64,000 nt of DNA, taken from Chloroflexota bacterium. GTDB taxonomy: Bacteria; Chloroflexota; Anaerolineae; Anaerolineales; VGOW01. The notes beneath the pieces are model-generated. The model saw only the letters and a list, made by a program, of their open reading frames with translations, was not told where the DNA came from and made no database searches. The translations under genes were made by a program, and so were the position numbers. Shown here in pieces: positions 18,040 to 26,816 of the stretch. Every line of letters begins with the position of its first letter. The stretch's first letter is position 1. The DNA is taken from positions 1-64,000 of the forward strand of contig JACRBQ010000075.1 of assembly GCA_016213135.1 (NCBI GenBank). Direction: 5' to 3'.

Positions 18040-19968
18040 ATGTGCGGCATTGCGGGACGGGTCAATTTCAATTCCGAGCCGGTGTCGGCGGCGCTGGTGG
18101 AAGCCATGTGCAATGCCATTGCCCATCGCGGCCCCGACGATTACGGCGTGTATGCCAAAGGCCCTGTGGGGTTGGGCAACCGCCGCTTGAGCATCATCGA
18201 TCTGGCCGGGGGCCACCAGCCCATTGGCAATGAAGATGGCACGGTGTGGATCGTCTTCAACGGCGAAATCTACAACTTTCCCGAACTGCGCGACGACCTG
18301 TTGAAGCGGGGGCATCAACTCAAGAGCCACTCCGACACCGAAGTGGTGGTGCACCTTTACGAGGAGTACGGCGTGGACTGCCTGAGCCGCCTCAACGGCA
18401 TGTTCGCCTTCGCCCTGTGGGACGAGCGCAAGCAGCAGTTGTTTTTGGCCCGCGACCGGGTGGGCAAAAAGCCGTTGATGTATGCGCTCACTCAGAACGC
18501 CATCAGCTTCGGTTCGGAGATCAGCGCCGTGTTGCAGGATGCCTCGGTGCCGCGCGAGATTGACTTGCAGGCGCTCGATTTGTATCTCACCCTGTTATAC
18601 GTGCCCGGCCCGTGGACCATGTTCAAGGCCATTCGCAAACTTCAGCCGGGGCATTACCTGCTGTGGCGCAACGGTCAGACTCGCGTTGAGCGATACTGGG
18701 ACGTGTCCTTCACGCCGCGCGCGAATGTCTCCGAGGCCGATGCCGTTGCCGACATCCGCGAGTTGCTGGAAGACAGCGTGCGCCGCCGGTTGATGAGCGA
18801 GGTGCCGCTGGGGGCCTTTTTGAGCGGCGGGCTGGACTCGAGCACTGTTGTGGCGCTGATGACTCGGTTGACCGGCGGGCCGGTGAAAACGTTTTCCATC
18901 GGCTTCGACGACGACGCTTACGGCGAATTGCCATACGCGCGCGAGGTGGCCCAAACTTACAACACCGAACACCACGAATTGCGCGTGCAGCCGGACATGG
19001 TGGACGTGTTGCCCAGGCTGGTGCGCCACTACGGCGAACCCTATGGCGATCACTCGGCGGTGGCGACGTATTACGTATCGCAGTTGGCGCGGCAATTCGT
19101 CAAAGTGGTGCTCAGCGGCGACGGCGGCGATGAAGTGTTCGGCGGCTATCCATGGTATGTCGAGGCCCCGCGCCACGGCGAACTGGGCCGGGCCTACGTG
19201 CGGGCGGGCGCGCAGGCCATGCGGGCCGGGTGGCAATTGCGCCAACTCCGCCCGATGTTGGGGGCCATCAAGGGCGCCGGCCTCGGCCTGTGGACGACGG
19301 TGCAGGGCTGGCAGCATCCGCCCCGCGCCTTCGAGCGGCTGACGACGTATTACACGCCGGACGAGCGGCGGCAGTTGTACAGGCCGGAGGTGTACGCGGC
19401 CCTTTCGGCCAGCGGCAACGGCGGCAGCCTGGTGCGCTCGGTGATGCACCGCCAGAACGGCGGCCAATTCATGAACCAGATGTTTTATGCCGATCATCAC
19501 CTTTACTTGCCCGACGACATCTTGGTGAAGGTGGACATCGCCAGCATGGCAAACTCGCTCGAGGCCCGTTGCCCGTTTTTGGATTACCGGCTGGTGGAGT
19601 TGGCCGCGTCGTTGCCTCCCGAAATGAAGGTGCAGGGCACGGCCACCAAACGCATCCTGCGCCGGGCGGTGGCCGATCTGGTGCCCGAGAGCGTGTTGAA
19701 CCGCCCCAAGGTGGGTTTTGGCCTGCCGATTGATCGTTGGATGCGGGAAGACCTTTACACCATGGCCCGCGATCTGCTGCTCGATGGCCGTGCGCGCATT
19801 GCCGAATACTTCGACGGCGCGCACGTCGAAACTCTGCTCACCGAGCACAAGAACGGGCAAAACCGTCACGGCAGCCGTTTGTGGTTGTTGCTCTTTTTTG
19901 AGCTATGGAGTCGCACGGCGCTCGCGCCGGTCGCGGCTTCCGATCAGCAAGGCCATGTTTTTCCATGA
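18040..19968 (+). CDS. Asparagine synthase-like glutamine amidotransferase (AsnB family), copy 2
   Basis: The 642-residue protein starts MCGIAGRVNFN with the catalytic Cys2. It has AHRGPDDYGVY, FNGEIYNFPELR and NGMFAFALWDER in the glutaminase domain, and the PP-loop SGGLDSS at about 262-268 followed by GDGGDEVFGGYPWY in the synthetase domain. It is clearly distinct from the copy at 12649, so this is not a recent duplication. Its C-terminal part (LEARCPFLDYRLVELAASLP) is closer to the usual AsnB form. The amide donor is glutamine; the acceptor may be a carboxylated sugar. The stop overlaps the start of the next gene. Confidence 0.9.
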   Translation: MCGIAGRVNFNSEPVSAALVEAMCNAIAHRGPDDYGVYAKGPVGLGNRRLSIIDLAGGHQPIGNEDGTVWIVFNGEIYNFPELRDDLLKRGHQLKSHSDTEVVVHLYEEYGVDCLSRLNGMFAFALWDERKQQLFLARDRVGKKPLMYALTQNAISFGSEISAVLQDASVPREIDLQALDLYLTLLYVPGPWTMFKAIRKLQPGHYLLWRNGQTRVERYWDVSFTPRANVSEADAVADIRELLEDSVRRRLMSEVPLGAFLSGGLDSSTVVALMTRLTGGPVKTFSIGFDDDAYGELPYAREVAQTYNTEHHELRVQPDMVDVLPRLVRHYGEPYGDHSAVATYYVSQLARQFVKVVLSGDGGDEVFGGYPWYVEAPRHGELGRAYVRAGAQAMRAGWQLRQLRPMLGAIKGAGLGLWTTVQGWQHPPRAFERLTTYYTPDERRQLYRPEVYAALSASGNGGSLVRSVMHRQNGGQFMNQMFYADHHLYLPDDILVKVDIASMANSLEARCPFLDYRLVELAASLPPEMKVQGTATKRILRRAVADLVPESVLNRPKVGFGLPIDRWMREDLYTMARDLLLDGRARIAEYFDGAHVETLLTEHKNGQNRHGSRLWLLLFFELWSRTALAPVAASDQQGHVFP

Positions 19969-21164
19969 CAGCTAACTCTTCAAGCGTATCCGTGGTCATA
20001 GCCGCCTACAATCAAGGGCGCTATTTGGCGGGGGCGCTTCGCAGCGCCATCAACCAGACCCGCCCGCCGCTGGAAATCATCGTGGTGGACGACGGTTCCA
20101 CCGACGATACGGCAGCGGTTGTCGGGAGCTTCGGTGATGCCGTGCATTACATCTGGCAGGAGAATCAGGGCCTGGCCGGCGCGCGCAACACAGCGATTCG
20201 GGCGGCCACCAGCGACTACGTGGCCTTCCTCGACAGCGACGACGAATGGATGCCGCCGTTTCTGGAGCGGATCATGGAGACGGCCGAACGTTGCCCGGAA
20301 GCGGCGGCCTATTATTCCGGCTGGTGCTACGTGGACGCCGACGGCAATCGCCTGCCGCAAGAGGCCCACGCCCGGCTGGTGAAGCAGGATGAAGTCTACT
20401 CTGCCCTGTTGCGCGCCAACTTCATCAACGGCTCCACATTTGTAGTCCGCCGCAGCGTGTTCGAGTCTTCCGGGCTGTTCGATCTCTCGTTCCGAAGATT
20501 GCAGGATTGGGAACTGTGGCTGCGGTTTGCGCAGGACGGTAACCGTTTCGTCGGCCTGCGCGATTGTCTGGTGCTCTATCGCCTTCATGGTAGCAGCCTG
20601 TCCACCGACCTCGTCAGCGGGCAGCGCGCCGCGCTGGCGGCGGCGAACAAACACTTTGGCTTGGACGATGACCGCTGGGACACATGGTCGGCCAACAAGC
20701 GCCGCGCTTATGGCGGCGCCTACCGCTACTGCGCGCTCAAGGCCGTGCTACGGCAAGACGACTGGCGGGCCTGCGCCGATAACCTGCGTCGAGCCATACT
20801 TATAGACCCATCGCTGGCCGGCGACATAGATATGTATTACGAATTGGCGTTGGGCAACCAGCCGCCCGGCTATCGCGGCACACGGTTCCGGCTGAATCTG
20901 GAAGAGAACGCGTCGAGGCTGCTGCAAATGCTGGCCGAAATCTTCGGCCCTTCGGCGCCGCCCGAATTGCAGGCTTTGCGCGGCGAGGCGTTTGACGCGG
21001 CGCACTATACATTACTGCTGGTAGCCTACAACACCGGCAAGTATCACCTTTGCCCGCGATTTATGCGCGAGGCTGTTCGGCACAACCGGGCCATGCTGGC
21101 GCATTCGGGCGCGCTCAGCCTCACCGCCAAATCCTTTGTCCGGCGTGTGCTGCGCGCGGCATGA
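19965..21164 (+). CDS. Glycosyltransferase, GT2 (GT-A fold)
   Basis: The ATG overlapping the asnB stop (ATGA) gives the start MTANSSSVSVVIAAYNQGRY. The 399-residue protein has IIVVDDGSTDDTAAV near residue 40, NQGLAGARNTA, the DxD-like FLDSDDEWM near 90, and RRLQDWELWLRF on the acceptor side. After about residue 240 a helical region (AYGGAYRYCALKAVLRQDDWRAC) resembles repeats also seen in the GT2 protein at 11475. The N-terminal extension seen in the open frame upstream lies wholly within asnB and is rejected. Confidence 0.87.
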   Translation: MTANSSSVSVVIAAYNQGRYLAGALRSAINQTRPPLEIIVVDDGSTDDTAAVVGSFGDAVHYIWQENQGLAGARNTAIRAATSDYVAFLDSDDEWMPPFLERIMETAERCPEAAAYYSGWCYVDADGNRLPQEAHARLVKQDEVYSALLRANFINGSTFVVRRSVFESSGLFDLSFRRLQDWELWLRFAQDGNRFVGLRDCLVLYRLHGSSLSTDLVSGQRAALAAANKHFGLDDDRWDTWSANKRRAYGGAYRYCALKAVLRQDDWRACADNLRRAILIDPSLAGDIDMYYELALGNQPPGYRGTRFRLNLEENASRLLQMLAEIFGPSAPPELQALRGEAFDAAHYTLLLVAYNTGKYHLCPRFMREAVRHNRAMLAHSGALSLTAKSFVRRVLRAA

Positions 21165-22408
21165 AGCTGCTCTTCGTCTCGGCCTTTTACCCGCCGCGCG
21201 AAATCGGCGGCTGGGAACAACTGACTCAGGAAATGGTGGACGGCCTCCGTCGGCGCGGCCACGACGTGCGCGTGCTCACCAGCGTCTTCGGCGGGGGCGG
21301 ATCGTTGCCTTCCGAAACTCACGTGAGCCGCACGCTGCGGTTGGATAATGATCAATACCGTTATCGCCCGTGGCACTTTTTTCTGCGCCGTCCGGTGGAC
21401 GCTTCCCACAACCGCGCCACCCTGATGAGCCACTTACGGCAGTTTGCCCCGCAAGCCGTGATGTTCCATTCGATGTGGAACCTGAGCCGCCAACTGCCGT
21501 GGCTGGCCGAGCAAACCCTGCCGGGCCGTGTGGCCTATTACGTGGCCGATTATTGGCCGTGTGAGCCGGGCGTGGATGAAGCGTACTGGGTTGCCCAGCA
21601 GGAGCGGGCTGCCCTGCGGGGCTGGCGGCGGGCCGCCGCCCGGTGGCCGTTGCGCGCGCTGCAAGCGGAGCGCGCCCGCTACCGGTTGGCGTTTGAGAAT
21701 CTGATTTACGTGAGCCGCGCCGTACAACAACAACTGCTGGAGCGCGGATGCCAACCCGCACTCAAAGGGCGCGTGATCCACAACGGCGTTGACCTCAACG
21801 TATTCTCCCCGGCCGCTTCGGCCCCGGCGGGCGCGGATCGCCATTTGTTGTTCGCGGGCAGCCTGGCCCCGCACAAAGGATTGCTCACGGTGCTGGAGGC
21901 GCTGCGCCGGCTCAATCAGGATTCGGCGTTGGAGCCGATTAAGTTGCGGGTGGCCGGGAGCGGCCACGAGGATCACCTGCGGCAGATTGAAGAGACGGTG
22001 CAGGGATTGGGATTGGGCGGCCAGGTCACATTGCTGGGGCGGGTGGCGCGGGCCGAGATGCCGGGGCTGTACCGCAAGGCTTACGCGCTGGTGTTCCCAT
22101 CCATTTGGCCCGAGCCGCTGGCGCGCGCCACGCAGGAGGCCATGGCGTGCAGCCTCCCGGTCGTGGCCACGCCCACCGGCGGCACCGCCGAATTGATTGA
22201 GAGCGAAGTGAACGGGCTGACCTTCAGCCCCGAAAACGCGGCCGAGCTTGCGGCTCAACTCAAGCGCCTGTGGCTCAACCCGGCGTTCGCCGCCGAGTTG
22301 GGCCAAGCGGCCCGGCGCACCGTCGAAGCGCGGTTCGACATCCAACTCACCGTGAGCAACATTGAAGCCTATTGCGCCGAGCTGGCGCGATCTCATGGCC
22401 GTTCGTAA
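21161..22408 (+). CDS. Glycosyltransferase, GT4-type
   Basis: Start is the ATG that overlaps the preceding stop and gives MKLLFVSAFYPPREIGGWEQ, a typical GT4 opening with a Gly-rich donor loop. The 415-residue protein then has ENLIYVSRAVQQQLLERG, HNGVDLNVFSP and LLFAGSLAPHKGLLTVLEAL, and the retaining E-x7-E motif PSIWPEPLARATQEAMACSLPVVATP near residues 305-330. It overlaps the next gene by 14 bases, another sign of tight coupling. Confidence 0.9.
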   Translation: MKLLFVSAFYPPREIGGWEQLTQEMVDGLRRRGHDVRVLTSVFGGGGSLPSETHVSRTLRLDNDQYRYRPWHFFLRRPVDASHNRATLMSHLRQFAPQAVMFHSMWNLSRQLPWLAEQTLPGRVAYYVADYWPCEPGVDEAYWVAQQERAALRGWRRAAARWPLRALQAERARYRLAFENLIYVSRAVQQQLLERGCQPALKGRVIHNGVDLNVFSPAASAPAGADRHLLFAGSLAPHKGLLTVLEALRRLNQDSALEPIKLRVAGSGHEDHLRQIEETVQGLGLGGQVTLLGRVARAEMPGLYRKAYALVFPSIWPEPLARATQEAMACSLPVVATPTGGTAELIESEVNGLTFSPENAAELAAQLKRLWLNPAFAAELGQAARRTVEARFDIQLTVSNIEAYCAELARSHGRS

Positions 22409-23441
22409 CATTTGCATTTGCGCCGTCGAGTCGCCGTTCGTGCGCGGGGGCGCCGAAATACAGTTGGAGTCGCTGGCCCGCGAACTGGGCCAACGGGGTT
22501 ACAACGTGGCGCGGGTGACGTTGCCGTTTGTGTGGCTGCCCACGCGCGACATTCTCAAGAACTGCCTCATGTGGCGCTGGATCGAATTGGAGCGCTGCAC
22601 GCACGAGCCGATTGACCTGGCCATCTGCTCGAAGTTCCCCACCTATGCCGTGAAGCACCCGAGCAAAGTGACGTGGCTTATTCACCAGTTTCGTCAGGCT
22701 TACGAGTTGCACGGCACGCCGTACAGTTCACTGACCGACAGCCCCGAAGACGAAGCGGTGCGGCAATCCATCATTCGCTTCGACACGCGCACCCTGGCCG
22801 AGTCGCGGGCCATCTTCACCGAATCGCAGCGTGTGGCCGACCGCCTCAAACAATACAATGGTCTCCACGGCAAGGCGTTGTATCATCCGCCGCAACATTG
22901 GGATAGCCACTACCACAAAGAATACGGCGACTATATTTTGTCGGTGGGGCGGCTGGTGGCCCTCAAGCGCGTTGACTTGCTTGTGAGGGCGCTGGCGCAG
23001 CCGGGCGTGTCGGCCCGCGCCGTGATTGTGGGCAACGGCCCGGAGCACGAGCCGTTGCAGGCATTAGCCGCGCAATTGGGCGTGGCCGACCGCGTGACGT
23101 TTTTGAGCGCCAGGTGGGGGCAGGATTTGGTTGACCTTTACGCCGGCGCGCGGGCCGTGTACTATGCGCCCTTTGACGAAGACTACGGGTTGGTGGTGCC
23201 GGAGGCGTTCCGCTCGCGCAAGCCGGTTATCACGACCACCGACTCGGGCGGCCCGCTGGAATTTGTTACGGACAAGGTGACGGGCCGCGTGGTCGAGCCT
23301 GCGCCCGAATATCTCGCCGAAGCCGTGAGCGACGTGGCCGATCACGAGGGCAAATGCGCTGAGTGGGGCGCGGCGGGCTACGAGCGGGTAGCGTTCATTA
23401 GCTGGGACTACGTGGTGGACAATTTAGTGAACGCCGGGTGA
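22395..23441 (+). CDS. Glycosyltransferase, GT4-type
   Basis: The ATG at 22395 gives MAVRNICICAVESPFVRGGAE, with the Gly-rich loop expected near residue 18; an ATG 33 bases earlier adds an unlikely extension. The 348-residue protein shows YILSVGRLVALKRVDLLVRAL, IVGNGPEHEPLQALAAQLG and the catalytic APFDEDYGLVVPEAFRSRKPVIT near 262-284. This is the architecture of mannosyl- or glucosyl-type retaining GT-B enzymes. Sugar specificity is not readable. Confidence 0.88.
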   Translation: MAVRNICICAVESPFVRGGAEIQLESLARELGQRGYNVARVTLPFVWLPTRDILKNCLMWRWIELERCTHEPIDLAICSKFPTYAVKHPSKVTWLIHQFRQAYELHGTPYSSLTDSPEDEAVRQSIIRFDTRTLAESRAIFTESQRVADRLKQYNGLHGKALYHPPQHWDSHYHKEYGDYILSVGRLVALKRVDLLVRALAQPGVSARAVIVGNGPEHEPLQALAAQLGVADRVTFLSARWGQDLVDLYAGARAVYYAPFDEDYGLVVPEAFRSRKPVITTTDSGGPLEFVTDKVTGRVVEPAPEYLAEAVSDVADHEGKCAEWGAAGYERVAFISWDYVVDNLVNAG

Positions 23442-23448
23442 CTCACAA

Positions 23449-24144
23449 TTGAAGAGCAACTATTCCGTCTCGGTCATTGTTCCGGTGTACAACGAAATAG
23501 CGTTGCTCGCGAGCGCCCTGCGGCGGATCGATTCGTTCCTCGCCGACCGCTTTGCGGATTACGAACTGCTTGTGATTGAAAGCGGCAGCACCGACGGCAC
23601 GGCGGCCTTGTGCGACGAACTGGCGCCCACTCTGCCGCGGCTGCGCGTGATTCACGAAGGCGCAAAAAACGGCTACGGCTCGGCGGTGAAACTTGGCTAT
23701 CGCACCGCCGGAAAAGATCTGGTCTGGGTCATTACTGCCGATCTCCCGTTTCCATTGGAAGCGATTGAGCGGGCGCTGCCCCTGCTGGCTGAGAATGCTT
23801 GCGTATTGAGCTTTCGCTCCAAAGATTCCCGGCCACCGTTCCGGAAGATTCAATCGTTCTTTTACAATCTGCTCGTCAGGACCTTTCTTGACTTGCGGAT
23901 CAGGCACGTCAACTCGGCCTTCAGAGTCTTCAAGCGCGATCTCATCCAATCGCTGCGCCTGCGCTCCGATGGCTGGTTTATAGACGCCGAAGTGCTCTAC
24001 CGCCTGCGCGAACAAAAAACCCATTTTGCTGAAATCCCGGTGGAGCTGATGGAGCGCACGGCCGGGCACTCGACCATCGGGCTGCTCACCCCGGTCCAAT
24101 TGATTTATGACATGTTGGTTTTTCTTCAAAGTGACAAGGCGTAG
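23449..24144 (+). CDS. GT2 family polyprenyl-phosphate sugar synthase-like protein
   Basis: Start appears to be TTG at 23449; no in-frame ATG or GTG lies near, and the frame begins KSNYSVSVIVPVYNEIALL directly. The 231-residue protein resembles dolichyl/undecaprenyl-phosphate mannosyl- or glucosyltransferases (DPM1/GtrB type) without the C-terminal membrane helices. The usual DDGSTDGT is ESGSTDGT here, and the DADL metal motif is TADL, so the acidic pair is altered. The variant is seen in some family members, so activity may be retained. A polyprenyl-P-sugar made here would be a suitable donor for the GT39-like proteins in the locus. Confidence 0.78.
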   Translation: MKSNYSVSVIVPVYNEIALLASALRRIDSFLADRFADYELLVIESGSTDGTAALCDELAPTLPRLRVIHEGAKNGYGSAVKLGYRTAGKDLVWVITADLPFPLEAIERALPLLAENACVLSFRSKDSRPPFRKIQSFFYNLLVRTFLDLRIRHVNSAFRVFKRDLIQSLRLRSDGWFIDAEVLYRLREQKTHFAEIPVELMERTAGHSTIGLLTPVQLIYDMLVFLQSDKA

Positions 24145-24147
24145 CCT

Positions 24148-25113
24148 GTGGGCGCGGAGTCCCCGGGTCGGCGAGGTACGCCGGTGACCGTTGCCCTGGT
24201 CACCGGGGCCGCGGGCTTCGTGGGGCGGCATCTCAGCGCCCACCTGGTTCGGGCGGGTGTAGAAGTTCACGGGTTGGACGTGAGCCTGCCGCCCGCCGGG
24301 TGGCCGTGGCCGTGGCACACGGTCGATGTGCTCAACGCTTCGGCGCTAGGCGCAAGCCTGGACCGGATCAAACCTGACTACGTGTTGCACGTTGCCGCAT
24401 TGTTGCGCAGCCCTGCGCTGGCCGATCTGATGAACGTGAATGTGATCGGCACGGACAACCTGCTCGCGGCGGTGGCGGAATGTTGCCCGCAGGCGCGCGT
24501 GCTGGTCACCGGCTCGTCGGCTGAATACGGTTTGGTGACCGATGGCGAGCTGCCGATCTCCGAAAGTTGCGCCTTGCGCCCGCTGAGTCCCTACGGCGTG
24601 AGCAAGGCAGCGCAAAGCCTGCTGGCGGCGCAGTATGCCGTGCGGCGCGGGCTGGCCGTGGTGCGCACGCGGGCGTTCAATCTCACCGGGCCGGGCGAAC
24701 CGCCCGAGCAAGTTATTTCGGCGATGGCGCGCCAGTTCGCGGAGTTCGAAAGAAGGCAGGGGGAGCACCGGCTCCGCGTCGGCAACCTGAACACCATGCG
24801 CGATTTTTGCGACGCGCGTGATGCGGTGCGGGGCTATTGGCTGGTGGCGCAAAAGGGGGAGCCGGGTGAGGTTTACAACGTGTGCTCGGGCCGCGAGACG
24901 GCCGTTCGCGCGGTTTTGGACAGGCTCGCTGCCCTTACCGGCATTTCACCCCTCGTCCACTCGGAGCCGGGCCGCATGACGCCGTGGGATGTGCCCCGGC
25001 AAGTGGGTGACGGGCGCAAGCTTGAACAGTTGGCCGGCTTCGAGCCTGAGATTCCATGGGACCAGACCCTGTTGGATTTGCTGAACGATTGGCGGCGGAA
25101 ATTGAGTCAATGA
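24148..25113 (+). CDS. NAD(P)-dependent SDR sugar epimerase/reductase (GDP-4-keto-6-deoxymannose reductase-like)
   Basis: Start is GTG at 24148 (an AAGG lies about nine bases upstream); GTG at 24184 is an alternative that removes 12 residues. The extended-SDR dinucleotide motif TGAAGFVG is near residue 19, the serine in VTGSSAEYG near 122 and the YGVSK catalytic pair near 149-153. The pattern of NLTGPGEPPEQVIS and LRVGNLNTMRDFCDARD is close to GDP-4-keto-6-deoxymannose reductases (Rmd), which make GDP-rhamnose, but UDP- or dTDP-sugars cannot be excluded. It overlaps the next SDR gene. Confidence 0.78.
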   Translation: MGAESPGRRGTPVTVALVTGAAGFVGRHLSAHLVRAGVEVHGLDVSLPPAGWPWPWHTVDVLNASALGASLDRIKPDYVLHVAALLRSPALADLMNVNVIGTDNLLAAVAECCPQARVLVTGSSAEYGLVTDGELPISESCALRPLSPYGVSKAAQSLLAAQYAVRRGLAVVRTRAFNLTGPGEPPEQVISAMARQFAEFERRQGEHRLRVGNLNTMRDFCDARDAVRGYWLVAQKGEPGEVYNVCSGRETAVRAVLDRLAALTGISPLVHSEPGRMTPWDVPRQVGDGRKLEQLAGFEPEIPWDQTLLDLLNDWRRKLSQ

Positions 25114-26093
25114 TGGCGACGCAAAAAGTGCTAGTCACCGGAGCGGCGGGTTTCATCGGCTCCCATCTGGCTGAGGCGTGCGTGGAACGGGGCTATCGGG
25201 TGACGGCTTTTGTCCACTACAATTCCGCCAACAGTTGGGGCTGGCTCGAAGGCTCACCGCTCAAGAGCGAAATGGAGATTGTGGCCGGCGATGTCCGTGA
25301 TTATGATTCGGTCAGCGCGGCCCTGCATGGCGCCGATACGGTGTTTCATCTGGCCGCGCTCATCGGCATCCCGTATTCGTACGCCTCACCGCTGGCGTAC
25401 GTGCGCACCAACGTCGAAGGGACTTACAACATCCTGCAGGCGGCGCGGATGCTAGAGACGGCGAATGTGGTGGTGACCTCAACCAGCGAAGTCTATGGCA
25501 CTGCTCAAAGCGTGCCGATCAGCGAGACTCACCCCCTGTCGGCGCAATCGCCCTATGCCGCCACAAAAATCGGCGCCGACCAATTGGCGTTGAGCTATGC
25601 CCGCTCGTATGGGCTGCCGGTGAAGATCGCGCGGCCCTTCAACACTTACGGCCCCCGCCAGTCGGCGCGGGCGGTCATCCCAACGGTCATCACGCAGATA
25701 TTGTCGGGCGCGGAGCGCGTGCAGCTCGGCAATTTGCAACCCACTCGCGATCTCACCTTCGTCGCCGACACTGCGGCCGGATTTCTGGCAATTGCCGCCA
25801 GCGCCTCGCTCAATGGCGAAGTGACCCACATCGGCATGAGCGCCGAAATCTCGGTGGGCGACCTGGCGCGGCTGATTGCCCAACTGCTGGAGGCCGACGT
25901 GGAGGTGGAAGAGGACGACCGGCGGGTGCGGCCACCGGCGAGTGAAGTGGAGCGCCTGGTGTGCGACAACCGCAAGATTCTGGAGCGCACATCGTGGCGG
26001 CCCGAGTTCGATCTGGCCTCCGGGCTTGCCCGAACGATTGACTGGTTGCGCAGCAACCTCGATCGCTATAAACCGCACCTCTACAACGTCTGA
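25110..26093 (+). CDS. NAD-dependent nucleotide-sugar 4,6-dehydratase, SDR (LegB/GDP-mannose 4,6-dehydratase-like)
   Basis: ATG at 25110 overlaps the preceding stop and gives MMATQKVLVTGAAGFIGSHL (Rossmann G-x-x-G-x-x-G at 11-17). The 327-residue protein has the distinctive loop FVHYNSANSWGWLEG after the second strand, VTSTSEVYGTA, catalytic YAATK at 149-153 and RPFNTYGPRQSARAVIPT. The NSWGWL loop is typical of the LegB-like 4,6-dehydratase group. The product would be a 4-keto-6-deoxy nucleotide sugar, feeding the neighbouring reductase and possibly the FdtA-like isomerase. The UDP, GDP or dTDP form is undetermined. Confidence 0.82.
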   Translation: MMATQKVLVTGAAGFIGSHLAEACVERGYRVTAFVHYNSANSWGWLEGSPLKSEMEIVAGDVRDYDSVSAALHGADTVFHLAALIGIPYSYASPLAYVRTNVEGTYNILQAARMLETANVVVTSTSEVYGTAQSVPISETHPLSAQSPYAATKIGADQLALSYARSYGLPVKIARPFNTYGPRQSARAVIPTVITQILSGAERVQLGNLQPTRDLTFVADTAAGFLAIAASASLNGEVTHIGMSAEISVGDLARLIAQLLEADVEVEEDDRRVRPPASEVERLVCDNRKILERTSWRPEFDLASGLARTIDWLRSNLDRYKPHLYNV

Positions 26094-26102
26094 AAGCTAC
26101 CG

Positions 26103-26816
26103 ATGAAAGCTGTGATACTCGCCGGCGGGCTTGGCTCGCGTCTCAAACCGTTTACCCAGGTGATTCCCAAACCCCTTTTGCCCGTCGGCGAAAGCTCGGT
26201 GCTGGAGCTGCAGATTCTCAGCCTCGGCAAGGCCGGGTTCGACGAGATTTTCATCGCCACGAATTACATGGCCGAATACGTGCAGGCCTTTCTCGGTGAT
26301 GGGCGAAAGTACGGCGTACGGCTGACCTTCAGCAAGGAAGAAAAGCCGCTGGGCACGTGCGGCCCGGTGCTGCTGTTGAAAGAACGGCTGACGGAACCGT
26401 TCTTGCTGATGAATGGCGACGTGCTCACCACGCTCGACTTCGGCGAGGCCTATCAGTTCGCGCTCTCGGTGGATGCGAACCTGGTGGTGTTGACAAAGGA
26501 AATCGTAACGCCGTTCAATTTCGGCAAGGTGATTTCCGACGGCGATTACATTCTGGGCGTGGAAGAAAAACCGGATTTGAAGCTGGAGATACTGGCCGGG
26601 ATTTATCTGCTCAAGCCGCCCGTGTTCGAGGTGATCCCCGCCGACACTTACTATGGCATCGACTCGCTCATCAAGGATATGCTGGCTCGCAAAATGAAAG
26701 TGGCCAAGCGACTCATCACAGACTACTGGCTCGACATCGGGCAAATTGACGACTACCACGTGGCGCAGGACGCATACGCCGCCCACTTTACCCACCTGCG
26801 CAGCCAGAAATCGTGA
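26103..26816 (+). CDS. Sugar-1-phosphate nucleotidyltransferase
   Basis: The 237-residue protein begins MKAVILAGGLGSRLKPFTQVIPKP, the G-x-G-x-R and PKP motifs of nucleotidyltransferases (GlmU-N/RmlA/mannose-1-P guanylyltransferase). FLLMNGDVLTTLDF near residue 100 supplies the metal-binding Asp and VEEKPDLKLEILAGIYLLKP the sugar-binding region. It lacks the C-terminal beta-helix, so it is a minimal form, able to activate one sugar-1-phosphate to NDP-sugar. It lies immediately after the 4,6-dehydratase and so probably supplies its substrate; nucleotide specificity is open. Confidence 0.87.
   Translation: MKAVILAGGLGSRLKPFTQVIPKPLLPVGESSVLELQILSLGKAGFDEIFIATNYMAEYVQAFLGDGRKYGVRLTFSKEEKPLGTCGPVLLLKERLTEPFLLMNGDVLTTLDFGEAYQFALSVDANLVVLTKEIVTPFNFGKVISDGDYILGVEEKPDLKLEILAGIYLLKPPVFEVIPADTYYGIDSLIKDMLARKMKVAKRLITDYWLDIGQIDDYHVAQDAYAAHFTHLRSQKS

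Noticed and set aside
16588-18354. A 588-codon minus-strand frame
   Set aside because: It runs antisense across a well-supported GT4 gene and the start of asnB copy 2, with His/Gln/Arg-rich sequence typical of GC-rich shadows.
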